Origin: Anaerovibrio lipolyticus LB2005
GTDB taxonomy: Bacteria > Bacillota > Negativicutes > Selenomonadales > Selenomonadaceae
NCBI RefSeq assembly: GCF_000621545.1
Contig: NZ_JHYA01000004.1
Location: 62,001 to 126,000 of the forward strand
DNA length: 64,000 bases
Direction of reading: 5' to 3'
Shown: positions 58,087 through 64,000 of the stretch, one piece after another
Numbering within the stretch: the first letter of the stretch is position 1
Layout: every line of letters starts with the position of its first letter
The notes under the pieces: generated by a model
Database searches by the model: none
What the model saw: the letters and a program-made list of their open reading frames with translations, nothing else
What the model was told of the DNA's origin: nothing
Made by a program: the position numbers and the translations under genes

Positions 58087-59331
58087 TCAAATAGAGCGAG
58101 CCTTTCTCTCATTGTAGATAGACTCGATTTTTGACATATAGTCCTTTGGAATATCGAAGAATGGGGTATCAGGCTGATTTTCTGATATCAGCACCTCTTT
58201 GGTGGCCTCAAGATAAATCATACTGTCCTCAAACTCCGCCAGCATGTCAGGACTGTCCGCAACTGCTGGTATTTCAAGTGCATCATAGAAGCACTGAATT
58301 GCTTCGTCATAACGTCCGTGATCCTTGTGGATATTGACAATTTCCAGTACAAGGAATGGGGCGTAGGCATCGTCACGATACTGCTCCAGGGCATAATTGT
58401 AAGCCTTCAGAGCACTGCTCCAATCAGAAGAGCCCTTTAATTCAAAGGCATAATCCAGAACATCGTCCAATGTAGCAGTGTCGGCCAGCTTTTCATCCAC
58501 GGAAGGTACTGGCTCAGCCTCAATCATAGGCTCTGGCTCTGGAATTTTTTCTTCTGGCTCTGGTTCAGAAGTATCTTCAAGCTCTATTTCAACTTCAGCC
58601 TCAGGAGCTTCCTCCTCAACTACAGTCTCGGTTTCTGTTTCTTCAGGAGCTTCTTCTTCAGCCACATCCTCAATCACAGGCTCTGGTTCCGAAATTTCTT
58701 CTTCTGGCTCTGGTTCAGACGCTTCTTCAAGCTCTATTTCAGCTTCAGCCTCAGGAGCTTCCTCCTCAACTACAGTCTCGGCTTCTGTTTCTTCAGGAGC
58801 TTTCTCCTCAATTACAGCCTCGGCTTCTGTTTCCTCAGGAGCAACTTCCTCGACAACAGCCTCAATCATAGGCTCTGGCTCTGGAATTACTTCCTCCACC
58901 TTTGGCTCAGCTTGAACAATAGGCTCTGGTTCCGGCTCCTTGTCCTTGGCAATTAAAGCCTCGACCTCTTCATCGGAAAGAATGGCTGAATTGACCACTG
59001 GAACCAGTTCTTCCTTAGCTGGAGCAGCTTCCTGCTTCAGCTGGCTGTTTTCGCCATCAGTAGCTTCCAGCTGCTTTCGTCGTTTGCGGATAAAGAAATG
59101 ATTAATACTGGTTATAACTATAGCCGCAACGAGAACCATGGCGCCCAAAACGGTGAAACGGTATTCCGTAAGAAATGGTGCCACTGGAATTGACAGGAAA
59201 TTTATAAGCAGTGCGCAAACACCACAACCCACCAGGGCCGGAAGGCTCAAGGCCCAGTCCAGGGCACGGGCTACCTTATACACGACCAAAATGGCCACTG
59301 TCATAATGATAGCCGTCATAATAAAGAACAT
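58087..59331 (-). CDS. Membrane protein with acidic tandem repeats and TPR-like C-terminus
   Basis: 414 residues. Three N-terminal hydrophobic helices (about 1-85) and a basic stop sequence (IRKRRKQ) place the rest in the cytoplasm. Residues about 115-290 are E/P/V/A-rich with a roughly 50-residue unit duplicated (E-E-A-P-E-T-E...E-V-E-I-E-L-E...S-E-P-E-P-E-E), encoded by an approximately 150-bp tandem duplication at 58527-58826. Residues about 295-400 contain two TPR-like helix pairs (GSSDWSSALKAYNYALEQ, GRYDEAIQCFYDALEI). Same acidic repeat style as the downstream PRC-barrel protein; the two likely act together. Function unknown. Confidence 0.75.
   Translation of the reverse strand: MFFIMTAIIMTVAILVVYKVARALDWALSLPALVGCGVCALLINFLSIPVAPFLTEYRFTVLGAMVLVAAIVITSINHFFIRKRRKQLEATDGENSQLKQEAAPAKEELVPVVNSAILSDEEVEALIAKDKEPEPEPIVQAEPKVEEVIPEPEPMIEAVVEEVAPEETEAEAVIEEKAPEETEAETVVEEEAPEAEAEIELEEASEPEPEEEISEPEPVIEDVAEEEAPEETETETVVEEEAPEAEVEIELEDTSEPEPEEKIPEPEPMIEAEPVPSVDEKLADTATLDDVLDYAFELKGSSDWSSALKAYNYALEQYRDDAYAPFLVLEIVNIHKDHGRYDEAIQCFYDALEIPAVADSPDMLAEFEDSMIYLEATKEVLISENQPDTPFFDIPKDYMSKIESIYNERKARSI
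58527..58826. repeat. In-gene tandem duplication of about 150 bp
   Basis: The E/P-rich unit at about 58528-58678 recurs at about 58679-58826 with scattered substitutions, in frame within the membrane protein gene. Confidence 0.65.
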
Positions 59332-59408
59332 CAAATAAAATCACCACTATAGAATTGTAAGTATAGTTTGTGGTTATAACTTGTAGATATTATTCCCCAC
59401 AATAAAAA

Positions 59409-59505
59409 TATATTCGACAAACCACAGGAAAATCCTTTAAAATAAGCAGAGGAACAATAAAAACTGCATTTCCTTGCAGGGGATTTTCCCATTGTGTCGA
59501 ATATA
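59409..59505. repeat. Large interrupted inverted repeat upstream of ptsH
   Basis: TATATTCGACA (59409-59419) and TGTCGAATATA (59495-59505) are perfect outer arms; AGGAAAATCC (59426-59435) and GGATTTTCC (59481-59489) are inner arms. The spacer is about 45 bases. It lies between the divergent membrane-protein and ptsH genes and just before a TATAAT at 59523. Confidence 0.6.
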
Positions 59506-59575
59506 CAGTTTTGCATTACAAGTATAATTTTATCATAACAATTTAAATAAGCATAGTAGGAAAAGAGGTATTTTT

Positions 59576-59851
59576 ATGCAGGAATTAAATTTGAAGGTAT
59601 TAAACAAGCCAGGATTACATGCGCGTCCAGCCAAGGAACTAGTAAAATTCAACAAGGGAATTGAGTCTGATGTGGTAATTAAGTTCAATGGCAAAAGTGC
59701 CAATATTAAGAGCATGATGGCTGTTATGGCTTTGGGTGCCAAGCAGGATGCTGAGGTTACCGTTACCATTGAGGGTCCAGATGAGGCTGATGTGGCAAAG
59801 GCTGTAACTGAAATGTTCGCCAATGGTTTTGGATTCCCTGAAGAGCTGTAA
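59576..59851 (+). CDS. ptsH: Phosphocarrier protein HPr
   Basis: 91 residues. Phosphorylation site His in KPGLHARPAKELVKF (His at about 16) and the regulatory Ser in ANIKSMMAVMALGAKQ (Ser at about 47), the site used by HPr kinase in Firmicutes for carbon catabolite control. It carries phosphate from Enzyme I to PTS sugar permeases. AAAGAGG ribosome site. Followed after 33 bases by ptsI. No sugar-specific EII gene is in the window. Confidence 0.95.
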   Translation: MQELNLKVLNKPGLHARPAKELVKFNKGIESDVVIKFNGKSANIKSMMAVMALGAKQDAEVTVTIEGPDEADVAKAVTEMFANGFGFPEEL

Positions 59852-59884
59852 TTAAATACTGATCCGTGGGGGGAGGATTTGTTT

Positions 59885-61591
59885 ATGTCAGAGAAAATTC
59901 AGGGGAATATTGCCATCCCGGGAATTGCCATCGGAAAAATAATGAAGGTGGGCCAGTCTCTTGATGGGTATATGGCAGCCTATAATCCAGGCAGTGCAGA
60001 AGAGGAACTCTCCAAGCTGGAGGAGGCTATTGATACAATATCTGCAGCTATTGATGAAAGCGTTGAGGCCATGCGGGCAGCAGGGCAGGATGAGCAGGCT
60101 GAAATTATGGAGGCACATTCCTTCTTGCTGATGGACCCAATGCTTACTGATGGCATGAATGATAAGACCCGTGAAATGGGCCATGCTCCAAAGGCTGTTT
60201 TGGAGGCTGCCCAGGAATGTGCTGAAATGCTGGCGGGTATGGACGATGAATACATGCGGGAGCGTTCTGCTGATGTAAAAGACATTGGTCGTCGTATTGC
60301 CCGTCATTTGTTGGGGGTCAAGGAGCCGGAAATCGGTGAGGAGCCAGTGGTGCTCTGCGGCTTTGAGGTGGAGCCATCTGCCATTGCCAATATCTCCGAT
60401 GATAAAATTGCCGGCGTTATTATGGGCCAGGGCAGTACCACCTGTCATGCCGTTATTATTGCCAAATCCAGGGCCATTACCACTGTTGTAGGTCTGGAAA
60501 ACCGGGTGGAGGATATTCCTGAGGGGGCCAAGGTGCTGCTGGATGGCAACGAAGGCCTTGTGCTGGTAAATCCGTCTGCGGATGAGCTGGCAGCCTACGA
60601 GGCAAAAATTAAGGCCCAGCAGGAGGAGCAGAAGCGTCTGGATGCTCTGAAGGATCTGCCGGCTGAAACCACTGATGGGGTGAAGGTGCAGCTGGCTGCC
60701 AACATTGGACTTCCAGAGGATGCAGAGGCTGCAGCCAAGTTTGGCAATCAAGGTGTTGGCCTGTTCAGAAGTGAGTTCCTTTTCATGGGCCGTGAGAATA
60801 TTCCGGATGAGGAGCTGCAGTTTGAGGCTTATAAGCGGGCCATTGTGGCCTGCAAGGGGGAGACCTGTGTCATCCGTACCATGGATATTGGCGGTGACAA
60901 GCCTCTGGCATATTTAAATATTCCCCATGAGGACAATCCATTCCTTGGTTATCGGGCTATCCGCATAAGTCTGGAGCGCCCTGACCTGTTCATGCCACAG
61001 CTGAAGGGCATTCTGAGAGCCGGTGTATACGGTAAGGCCGCTATTATGGCCCCTATGGTTATCAGCGTGGATGAAGTAAAAGGTATTCGGGCTGCCATGG
61101 AAAAGGCTATGGCGGAGCTGGAGGCTGAGGGTAAAGAATACTCCAAGGACGTTGAACTGGGTATTATGGTGGAAACCCCGGCGGCAGCTGTAATGACTCC
61201 GGTACTGGCAAAATATGTGGATTTCTTCAGCATTGGTACCAACGATCTGGTACAGTACACTTTGGCAGTGGACCGTGTAAATCCACAGATCAGCAAGCTC
61301 TATGATCACTTTAATCCTGCTGTGCTGCAGCTGATTTACCGCACCATTAAATCCGGTGTGGAGAATGGAAAATGGGTAGGCATGTGCGGTGAAATGGCCA
61401 GCGACCCTTATGCAGCTGTTATTCTTATGGCTATGGGGATTACTGAGCTCAGTATGAGTGCGCCTTCCATTCCAAAGGTAAAGGAAAAAATCCGTTCTGT
61501 ATCTATGGATGAGGCCAAGGCCCATCTTGAAAGGGTTATGGCCATGGAAACAGGTGCAGAAATTCGTGAATACCTACATAGCAAAATCTAA
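59885..61591 (+). CDS. ptsI: PTS Enzyme I (phosphoenolpyruvate-protein phosphotransferase)
   Basis: 568 residues from ATG 59885 (GGGGAGG upstream). Domains in order: N-terminal HPr-binding helical domain, the phosphohistidine swivel domain with GQGSTTCHAVIIAKSRAITTV (the family usually reads G-G-x-T-S-H; here T-C-H), and the PEP-binding barrel with GVGLFRSEFLFMGR (about 295), IRTMDIGGDKPLAYL, GIMVETPAAAVM, FSIGTNDLVQYTLAVDR (about 447) and GMCGEMASDP. Starts the PTS phosphorelay by moving phosphate from PEP to HPr. Followed by a terminator. Confidence 0.95.
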   Translation: MSEKIQGNIAIPGIAIGKIMKVGQSLDGYMAAYNPGSAEEELSKLEEAIDTISAAIDESVEAMRAAGQDEQAEIMEAHSFLLMDPMLTDGMNDKTREMGHAPKAVLEAAQECAEMLAGMDDEYMRERSADVKDIGRRIARHLLGVKEPEIGEEPVVLCGFEVEPSAIANISDDKIAGVIMGQGSTTCHAVIIAKSRAITTVVGLENRVEDIPEGAKVLLDGNEGLVLVNPSADELAAYEAKIKAQQEEQKRLDALKDLPAETTDGVKVQLAANIGLPEDAEAAAKFGNQGVGLFRSEFLFMGRENIPDEELQFEAYKRAIVACKGETCVIRTMDIGGDKPLAYLNIPHEDNPFLGYRAIRISLERPDLFMPQLKGILRAGVYGKAAIMAPMVISVDEVKGIRAAMEKAMAELEAEGKEYSKDVELGIMVETPAAAVMTPVLAKYVDFFSIGTNDLVQYTLAVDRVNPQISKLYDHFNPAVLQLIYRTIKSGVENGKWVGMCGEMASDPYAAVILMAMGITELSMSAPSIPKVKEKIRSVSMDEAKAHLERVMAMETGAEIREYLHSKI

Positions 61592-61596
61592 AAATA

Positions 61597-61624
61597 GTGG
61601 GACTGCGTTTGCGGTCCCTTTTTC
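61597..61624 (+). terminator. Terminator of ptsHI
   Basis: GGGACTGC-gttt-GCGGTCCC stem followed by TTTTT. Confidence 0.9.
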
Positions 61625-61666
61625 TATTTTCATTTGCTGTGGTATACTTCTTTTTAGGTGATAGTT

Positions 61667-62344
61667 GTGAGAATTTTTACAAATGATTGGGAACAATATC
61701 TGCTTCCTGAAATGGAGAAGCCGTATTATAAAGAGCTTCGACAGTTTCTTATAAATGAATACCGCACCCGGCAAATCTTTCCGGATATGTATTCCATATT
61801 TAATGCCCTGCATTATACCAGCTTGGCGGATACCAAGGTGGTTATCTTTGGGCAGGACCCATATCATGAGCCGGGGCAGGCCCACGGACTGAGTTTTTCT
61901 GTATTGCCGAATGTGCCACCACCTCCATCCTTGCAGAATATTTTTAAGGAGCTGGAAACGGATTTGGGCTGCAGCGTGCCGGATAATGGCTGTCTGGAGC
62001 CATGGGCAAGACAGGGAGTATTATTGCTAAACACTGTTTTGACGGTGCAGGCCCATAATGCCAATTCCCACCAGGGAAAGGGCTGGGAAATTTTTACTGA
62101 CAGGATAATTTCCATTCTTAATGAGCGGGAAAAGCCTATGGTGTTTATTTTGTGGGGGGCACCGGCAAGACGGAAAAAGGCCATGATTACCAATAAGGCT
62201 CATCTTATAATTGAGTCGCCCCATCCAAGTCCTCTTTCTGCTTATCGGGGCTTTTTTGGCAGTCGGCCATTTTCCAGAGCCAACGAATTCCTGAAGTCAA
62301 CAGGCCAGGAGCCTATTAATTGGCAGCTGCCAAATATACATTAG
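61667..62344 (+). CDS. ung: Uracil-DNA glycosylase
   Basis: About 225 residues from GTG 61667 (AGGTG six bases upstream; GTG 61658 in the same frame is inside that site). Family 1 UDG: catalytic Asp in [22 protein letters not shown] (about 61-82), [20 protein letters not shown] (about 120), [10 protein letters not shown] (about 163), and the His loop [24 protein letters not shown] (about 184). It excises uracil from DNA. Palindromic repeat copy C begins four bases after its stop codon. Confidence 0.96.
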   Translation: MRIFTNDWEQYLLPEMEKPYYKELRQFLINEYRTRQIFPDMYSIFNALHYTSLADTKVVIFGQDPYHEPGQAHGLSFSVLPNVPPPPSLQNIFKELETDLGCSVPDNGCLEPWARQGVLLLNTVLTVQAHNANSHQGKGWEIFTDRIISILNEREKPMVFILWGAPARRKKAMITNKAHLIIESPHPSPLSAYRGFFGSRPFSRANEFLKSTGQEPINWQLPNIH

Positions 62345-62347
62345 ATT

Positions 62348-62565
62348 TTATTGGGCAAATGACTAATGGCTTTCACGCCGTCCCTGTGCTAAAACTTTTT
62401 CTTGCTTTTTATATAGCGGCAAAAATCATAACTCGCTTCGCCCTAAAGGACTAGCTTCGCGTCGCTCAAACAGATGATTTTTCCCACTATGATTAAGGTA
62501 TAGCAACAAAAAGTTTCTGAACGCACAGTGACTAAATGTTCAAGCCACTAGTCATTTGCCCATAA
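62348..62565. repeat. Palindromic repeat family, copy C
   Basis: Outer arms TTGGGCAAATGACTAATGGC (from 62351) and GCCACTAGTCATTTGCCCA (62544-62562), almost perfect. Further arms CACGC...CTGTGC / GCACAGTG, AAAACTTTTTCTTGC / GCAACAAAAAGTTTC, and inner GGCAAAAATCAT / ATGATTTTTCCC. The loop carries CTCGCTTCGCCCT-AAAGGACTAGCTTCGC and TCGCTCAAACAG, the family core. Lies between ung and the tRNA gene. Confidence 0.78.
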
Positions 62566-62587
62566 ATCAAATATTAAAAAATAATTG

Positions 62588-62616
62588 TTGACAAGCTGCC
62601 ACCTTTTAGATATAAT
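62588..62616 (+). promoter_or_regulatory. Promoter of tRNA-Gln
   Basis: TTGACA, 17-base spacer, TATAAT, 22 bases before the tRNA. Confidence 0.85.
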
Positions 62617-62638
62617 TCTCGTTGTCTGAAAGACTAAT

Positions 62639-62714
62639 AGGGGTATCGCCAAGTTGGTAAGGCACTGGATTCTGAATCCAGCATTCGTAGGTTCGAGTCC
62701 TGCTACCCCTGCCA
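62639..62714 (+). tRNA. tRNA-Gln (anticodon CUG)
   Basis: 76 bases including encoded CCA. Acceptor AGGGGTA/TACCCCT, D-arm GCC-AAGTTGGTAA-GGC, anticodon stem CTGGA/TCCAG with loop TTCTGAA (anticodon CTG), T-arm with GTTCGAGTC, discriminator G. Reads the CAG glutamine codon. Own promoter and terminator. Confidence 0.95.
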
Positions 62715-62725
62715 TTTAACTTCAA

Positions 62726-62749
62726 GAGACTGCGTTGCAGTCTTTTTTT
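62726..62749 (+). terminator. Terminator of tRNA-Gln
   Basis: AGACTGC-gtt-GCAGTCT stem followed by eight T. Confidence 0.9.
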
Positions 62750-62823
62750 TATGCCTTACCCTATGGGGAAGGGGAATTGTCCCAGTCTTTTGAGACGTTG
62801 GATGAGGTAATAAAAAATATTTC

Positions 62824-62852
62824 TTGCATCGAATCTTTCAGAGTGATATAAT
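62824..62852 (+). promoter_or_regulatory. Promoter of rpsF-ssb-rpsR
   Basis: TTGCAT, 17-base spacer, TATAAT; about 95-base leader before rpsF. Confidence 0.8.
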
Positions 62853-62906
62853 TTTCAAGTCACAAGGACAAAGATAGTTTCAAATTTTCGTTTGATAACT
62901 TTCTCT

Positions 62907-62927
62907 GCTCCTTATGTAATAAGGAGC
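62907..62927 (+). promoter_or_regulatory. Leader hairpin upstream of rpsF
   Basis: GCTCCTTAT-gta-ATAAGGAGC is a perfect 9-bp hairpin in the 5' leader, 26 bases before the start codon. The position is where an S6:S18 autoregulatory RNA element is found in other bacteria, but I cannot confirm its conserved bulge here. Confidence 0.45.
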
Positions 62928-62953
62928 CAAAGACCAAAGAGGGAGGTGATTTC

Positions 62954-63238
62954 GTGAGAAAGTACGAAGTCATATTCATTGTTAAACCAATGGAAGAAGA
63001 GGCAACTAACGCTGTAGTTGAGAAGTTCACTAAGCTGTTTGCTGCTAATGGCGGTACTGTTGATTCCGAGGATCGTTGGGGCAAGAAGCGTCTTGCTTAT
63101 GAGATCAAGGATTGTACCGAAGGCTACTATGTTCTGCTTAACGTAACTGCAGAGCCTGCTTGCGTAGCTGAAGTTGACCGTGTTATGAAGATTACTGATG
63201 ATCTTCTCAAGCACATGGTTGTACGTGTAGAAGAGTAA
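62954..63238 (+). CDS. rpsF: 30S ribosomal protein S6
   Basis: 94 residues from GTG 62954 (GGGAGGTGA upstream). Ferredoxin-like fold with RKYEVIFIVKPMEEE at the start and DRWGKKRLAYEIKDCTEGYYVLLNV centrally. First gene of rpsF-ssb-rpsR; 19 bases before ssb. Confidence 0.97.
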   Translation: MRKYEVIFIVKPMEEEATNAVVEKFTKLFAANGGTVDSEDRWGKKRLAYEIKDCTEGYYVLLNVTAEPACVAEVDRVMKITDDLLKHMVVRVEE

Positions 63239-63257
63239 TAGTTTCGGGAGGTAAACC

Positions 63258-63698
63258 ATGAACAAGGTTATACTGGCAGGCAGATTAGCTCGTGATCCAG
63301 AAATGCGTTATACCACTTCTGGTAAGGCAGTTGCATCATTTTCTTTGGCAGTAAATCGCCGTTTTGGCCGTAATGCCGGAGATCAGCAGCAGACTGCGGA
63401 TTTTATTCCGATTATCGCTTGGGAAAAATTAGCTGAAATTTGTGGTAATAACCTCATAAAAGGAAGTCAGGTATTGGTAGAAGGCCGTATGCAGGTGAGA
63501 TCCTACGATGCCCAGGACGGATCCAAGAGATACGTTACTGAGGTAGTTGCGAACGAGATTGAGTTTATGGGATCAAAGCAGCAGCGTGACCCTAATGGTG
63601 GTGGATTTGCTCCATCCCCTGCTGCAGCACCAGCTGAAGCAGCTCCTATGGGCGGTTTTGGTGGCAGCCCAGTACCGGATGACGATATTCCATTTTGA
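63258..63698 (+). CDS. ssb: Single-stranded DNA-binding protein
   Basis: 146 residues. OB fold begins MNKVILAGRLARDPEMRYT; FIPIIAWEKLAEICGNNLIKG follows, then a Gly/Pro/Ala-rich flexible linker and the acidic partner-binding tip DDDIPF. Conserved position between the S6 and S18 genes. GGGAGG ribosome site. Confidence 0.97.
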   Translation: MNKVILAGRLARDPEMRYTTSGKAVASFSLAVNRRFGRNAGDQQQTADFIPIIAWEKLAEICGNNLIKGSQVLVEGRMQVRSYDAQDGSKRYVTEVVANEIEFMGSKQQRDPNGGGFAPSPAAAPAEAAPMGGFGGSPVPDDDIPF

Positions 63699-63713
63699 TA
63701 GGAGGGAATATAC

Positions 63714-63947
63714 TTGATTAAGCGTGATAGAAGCAGAAGACCTCGTAAGAAGGTTTGCAGTTTCTGCGTAGATAAAGTAGAAGTTATCGACTATAAGGAC
63801 GTTGCTAAGCTCCGTCGTTATATCACCGAGCGTGGTAAGATTTTACCTCGTCGTATTTCTGGCAACTGCGCAAAGCATCAGCGTCAGGTTACCGTAGCTA
63901 TTAAGCGCGCACGTAACATCGCTTTGTTGCCATTTACTGCTGAGTAA
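63714..63947 (+). CDS. rpsR: 30S ribosomal protein S18
   Basis: 77 residues from TTG 63714 with AGGAGGG eight bases upstream. The sequence includes [19 protein letters not shown], then [20 protein letters not shown] and [20 protein letters not shown], the S18 signature. C-x-x-C plus a later Cys makes this the zinc-ligand-containing form. Last gene of the operon. Confidence 0.97.
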   Translation: MIKRDRSRRPRKKVCSFCVDKVEVIDYKDVAKLRRYITERGKILPRRISGNCAKHQRQVTVAIKRARNIALLPFTAE

Positions 63948-63958
63948 TAAAATGATAA

Positions 63959-63990
63959 GGAGGTGTCACTTCGGTGATGCCTCTTTTTAT
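63959..63990 (+). terminator. Terminator of rpsF-ssb-rpsR
   Basis: GGTGTCAC-ttcg-GTGATGCC stem (two G-U pairs, UUCG tetraloop) followed by TTTTT. Confidence 0.85.
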
Positions 63991-64000
63991 TATGTTCCCT

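Noticed and set aside
57337-58826. CRISPR-like or satellite array
   Set aside because: The repeats are in frame, of low complexity (E/P/A codons) and lie inside two protein genes.
50511-62565. Insertion sequences at the palindromic repeats
   Set aside because: No transposase frame, no common terminal repeats and no obvious target duplications; the outer arms differ between copies.

Overview
The window looks like chromosomal DNA of a moderately AT-rich Firmicute, most likely a member of the Negativicutes (Selenomonadales-type). Supporting this are the block yybS-gdpP-rplI-lonB-dnaB, a SufU-type SUF operon, an HPr with a regulatory serine, frequent TTG and GTG starts with strong AGGAGG ribosome sites, and the rpsF-ssb-rpsR operon. 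The lineage call is an inference. No prophage, CRISPR array or intact insertion sequence is visible.

Left part (1-18.6 kb). A truncated membrane-protein gene and a secreted TPR protein flank a 200-bp cluster of DnaA-box-like sequences. A small decayed patch follows (fragment of an Rpn-type nuclease, a DUF1016 nuclease, remnant of an MqsA-type antitoxin), closed by a second DnaA-box cluster at 3.86-3.92 kb. Next come cytidine deaminase, a YitT membrane protein, a SorC/DeoR-type regulator, a membrane-anchored MutS-like ATPase, a dicarboxylate/amino-acid symporter, a 49-residue ORF, a large RNA-like hairpin, a GmhA-type isomerase, a second secreted TPR protein, a NERD-domain protein and a trkA-trkH-trkH potassium-uptake operon.

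Middle (18.7-38 kb). A nearly complete Tad/Flp pilus locus lies here: tadG and the prepilin peptidase on the plus strand, and rcpC-rcpA-tadZ-tadZ-tadB-flp-tadE-tadA-tadC-DUF192 on the minus strand. cysK and the replication/translation/c-di-AMP block yybS-gdpP-rplI-lonB-dnaB follow. Potassium uptake and GdpP lie in the same window, which fits the general link between c-di-AMP and K+ but is not proof of one.

Right part (38-64 kb). Phosphohexomutase, purB and purA (with stacked leader hairpins), a minimal SufC-SufBD pair, a secreted glucosaminidase-TPR protein, the full sufCBDSU operon, a thioesterase, a HAD phosphatase, a Tat-exported metallophosphoesterase, an alanine/glycine symporter preceded by two structured RNA candidates, MetY, two acidic-repeat proteins, HPr/Enzyme I, Ung, tRNA-Gln(CUG), and rpsF-ssb-rpsR.

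The most interesting unexplained structures are non-coding. There is a three-copy family of about 200-bp palindromic elements with a shared core but copy-specific self-complementary outer arms (50.5, 55.45 and 62.35 kb). A composite promoter element (A/T palindrome plus GAACAATTGCGTTATAAT) is shared by three unrelated genes. There are three structured RNA candidates (10.42, 53.35 and 53.72 kb), and paired DnaA-box clusters away from any dnaA gene.
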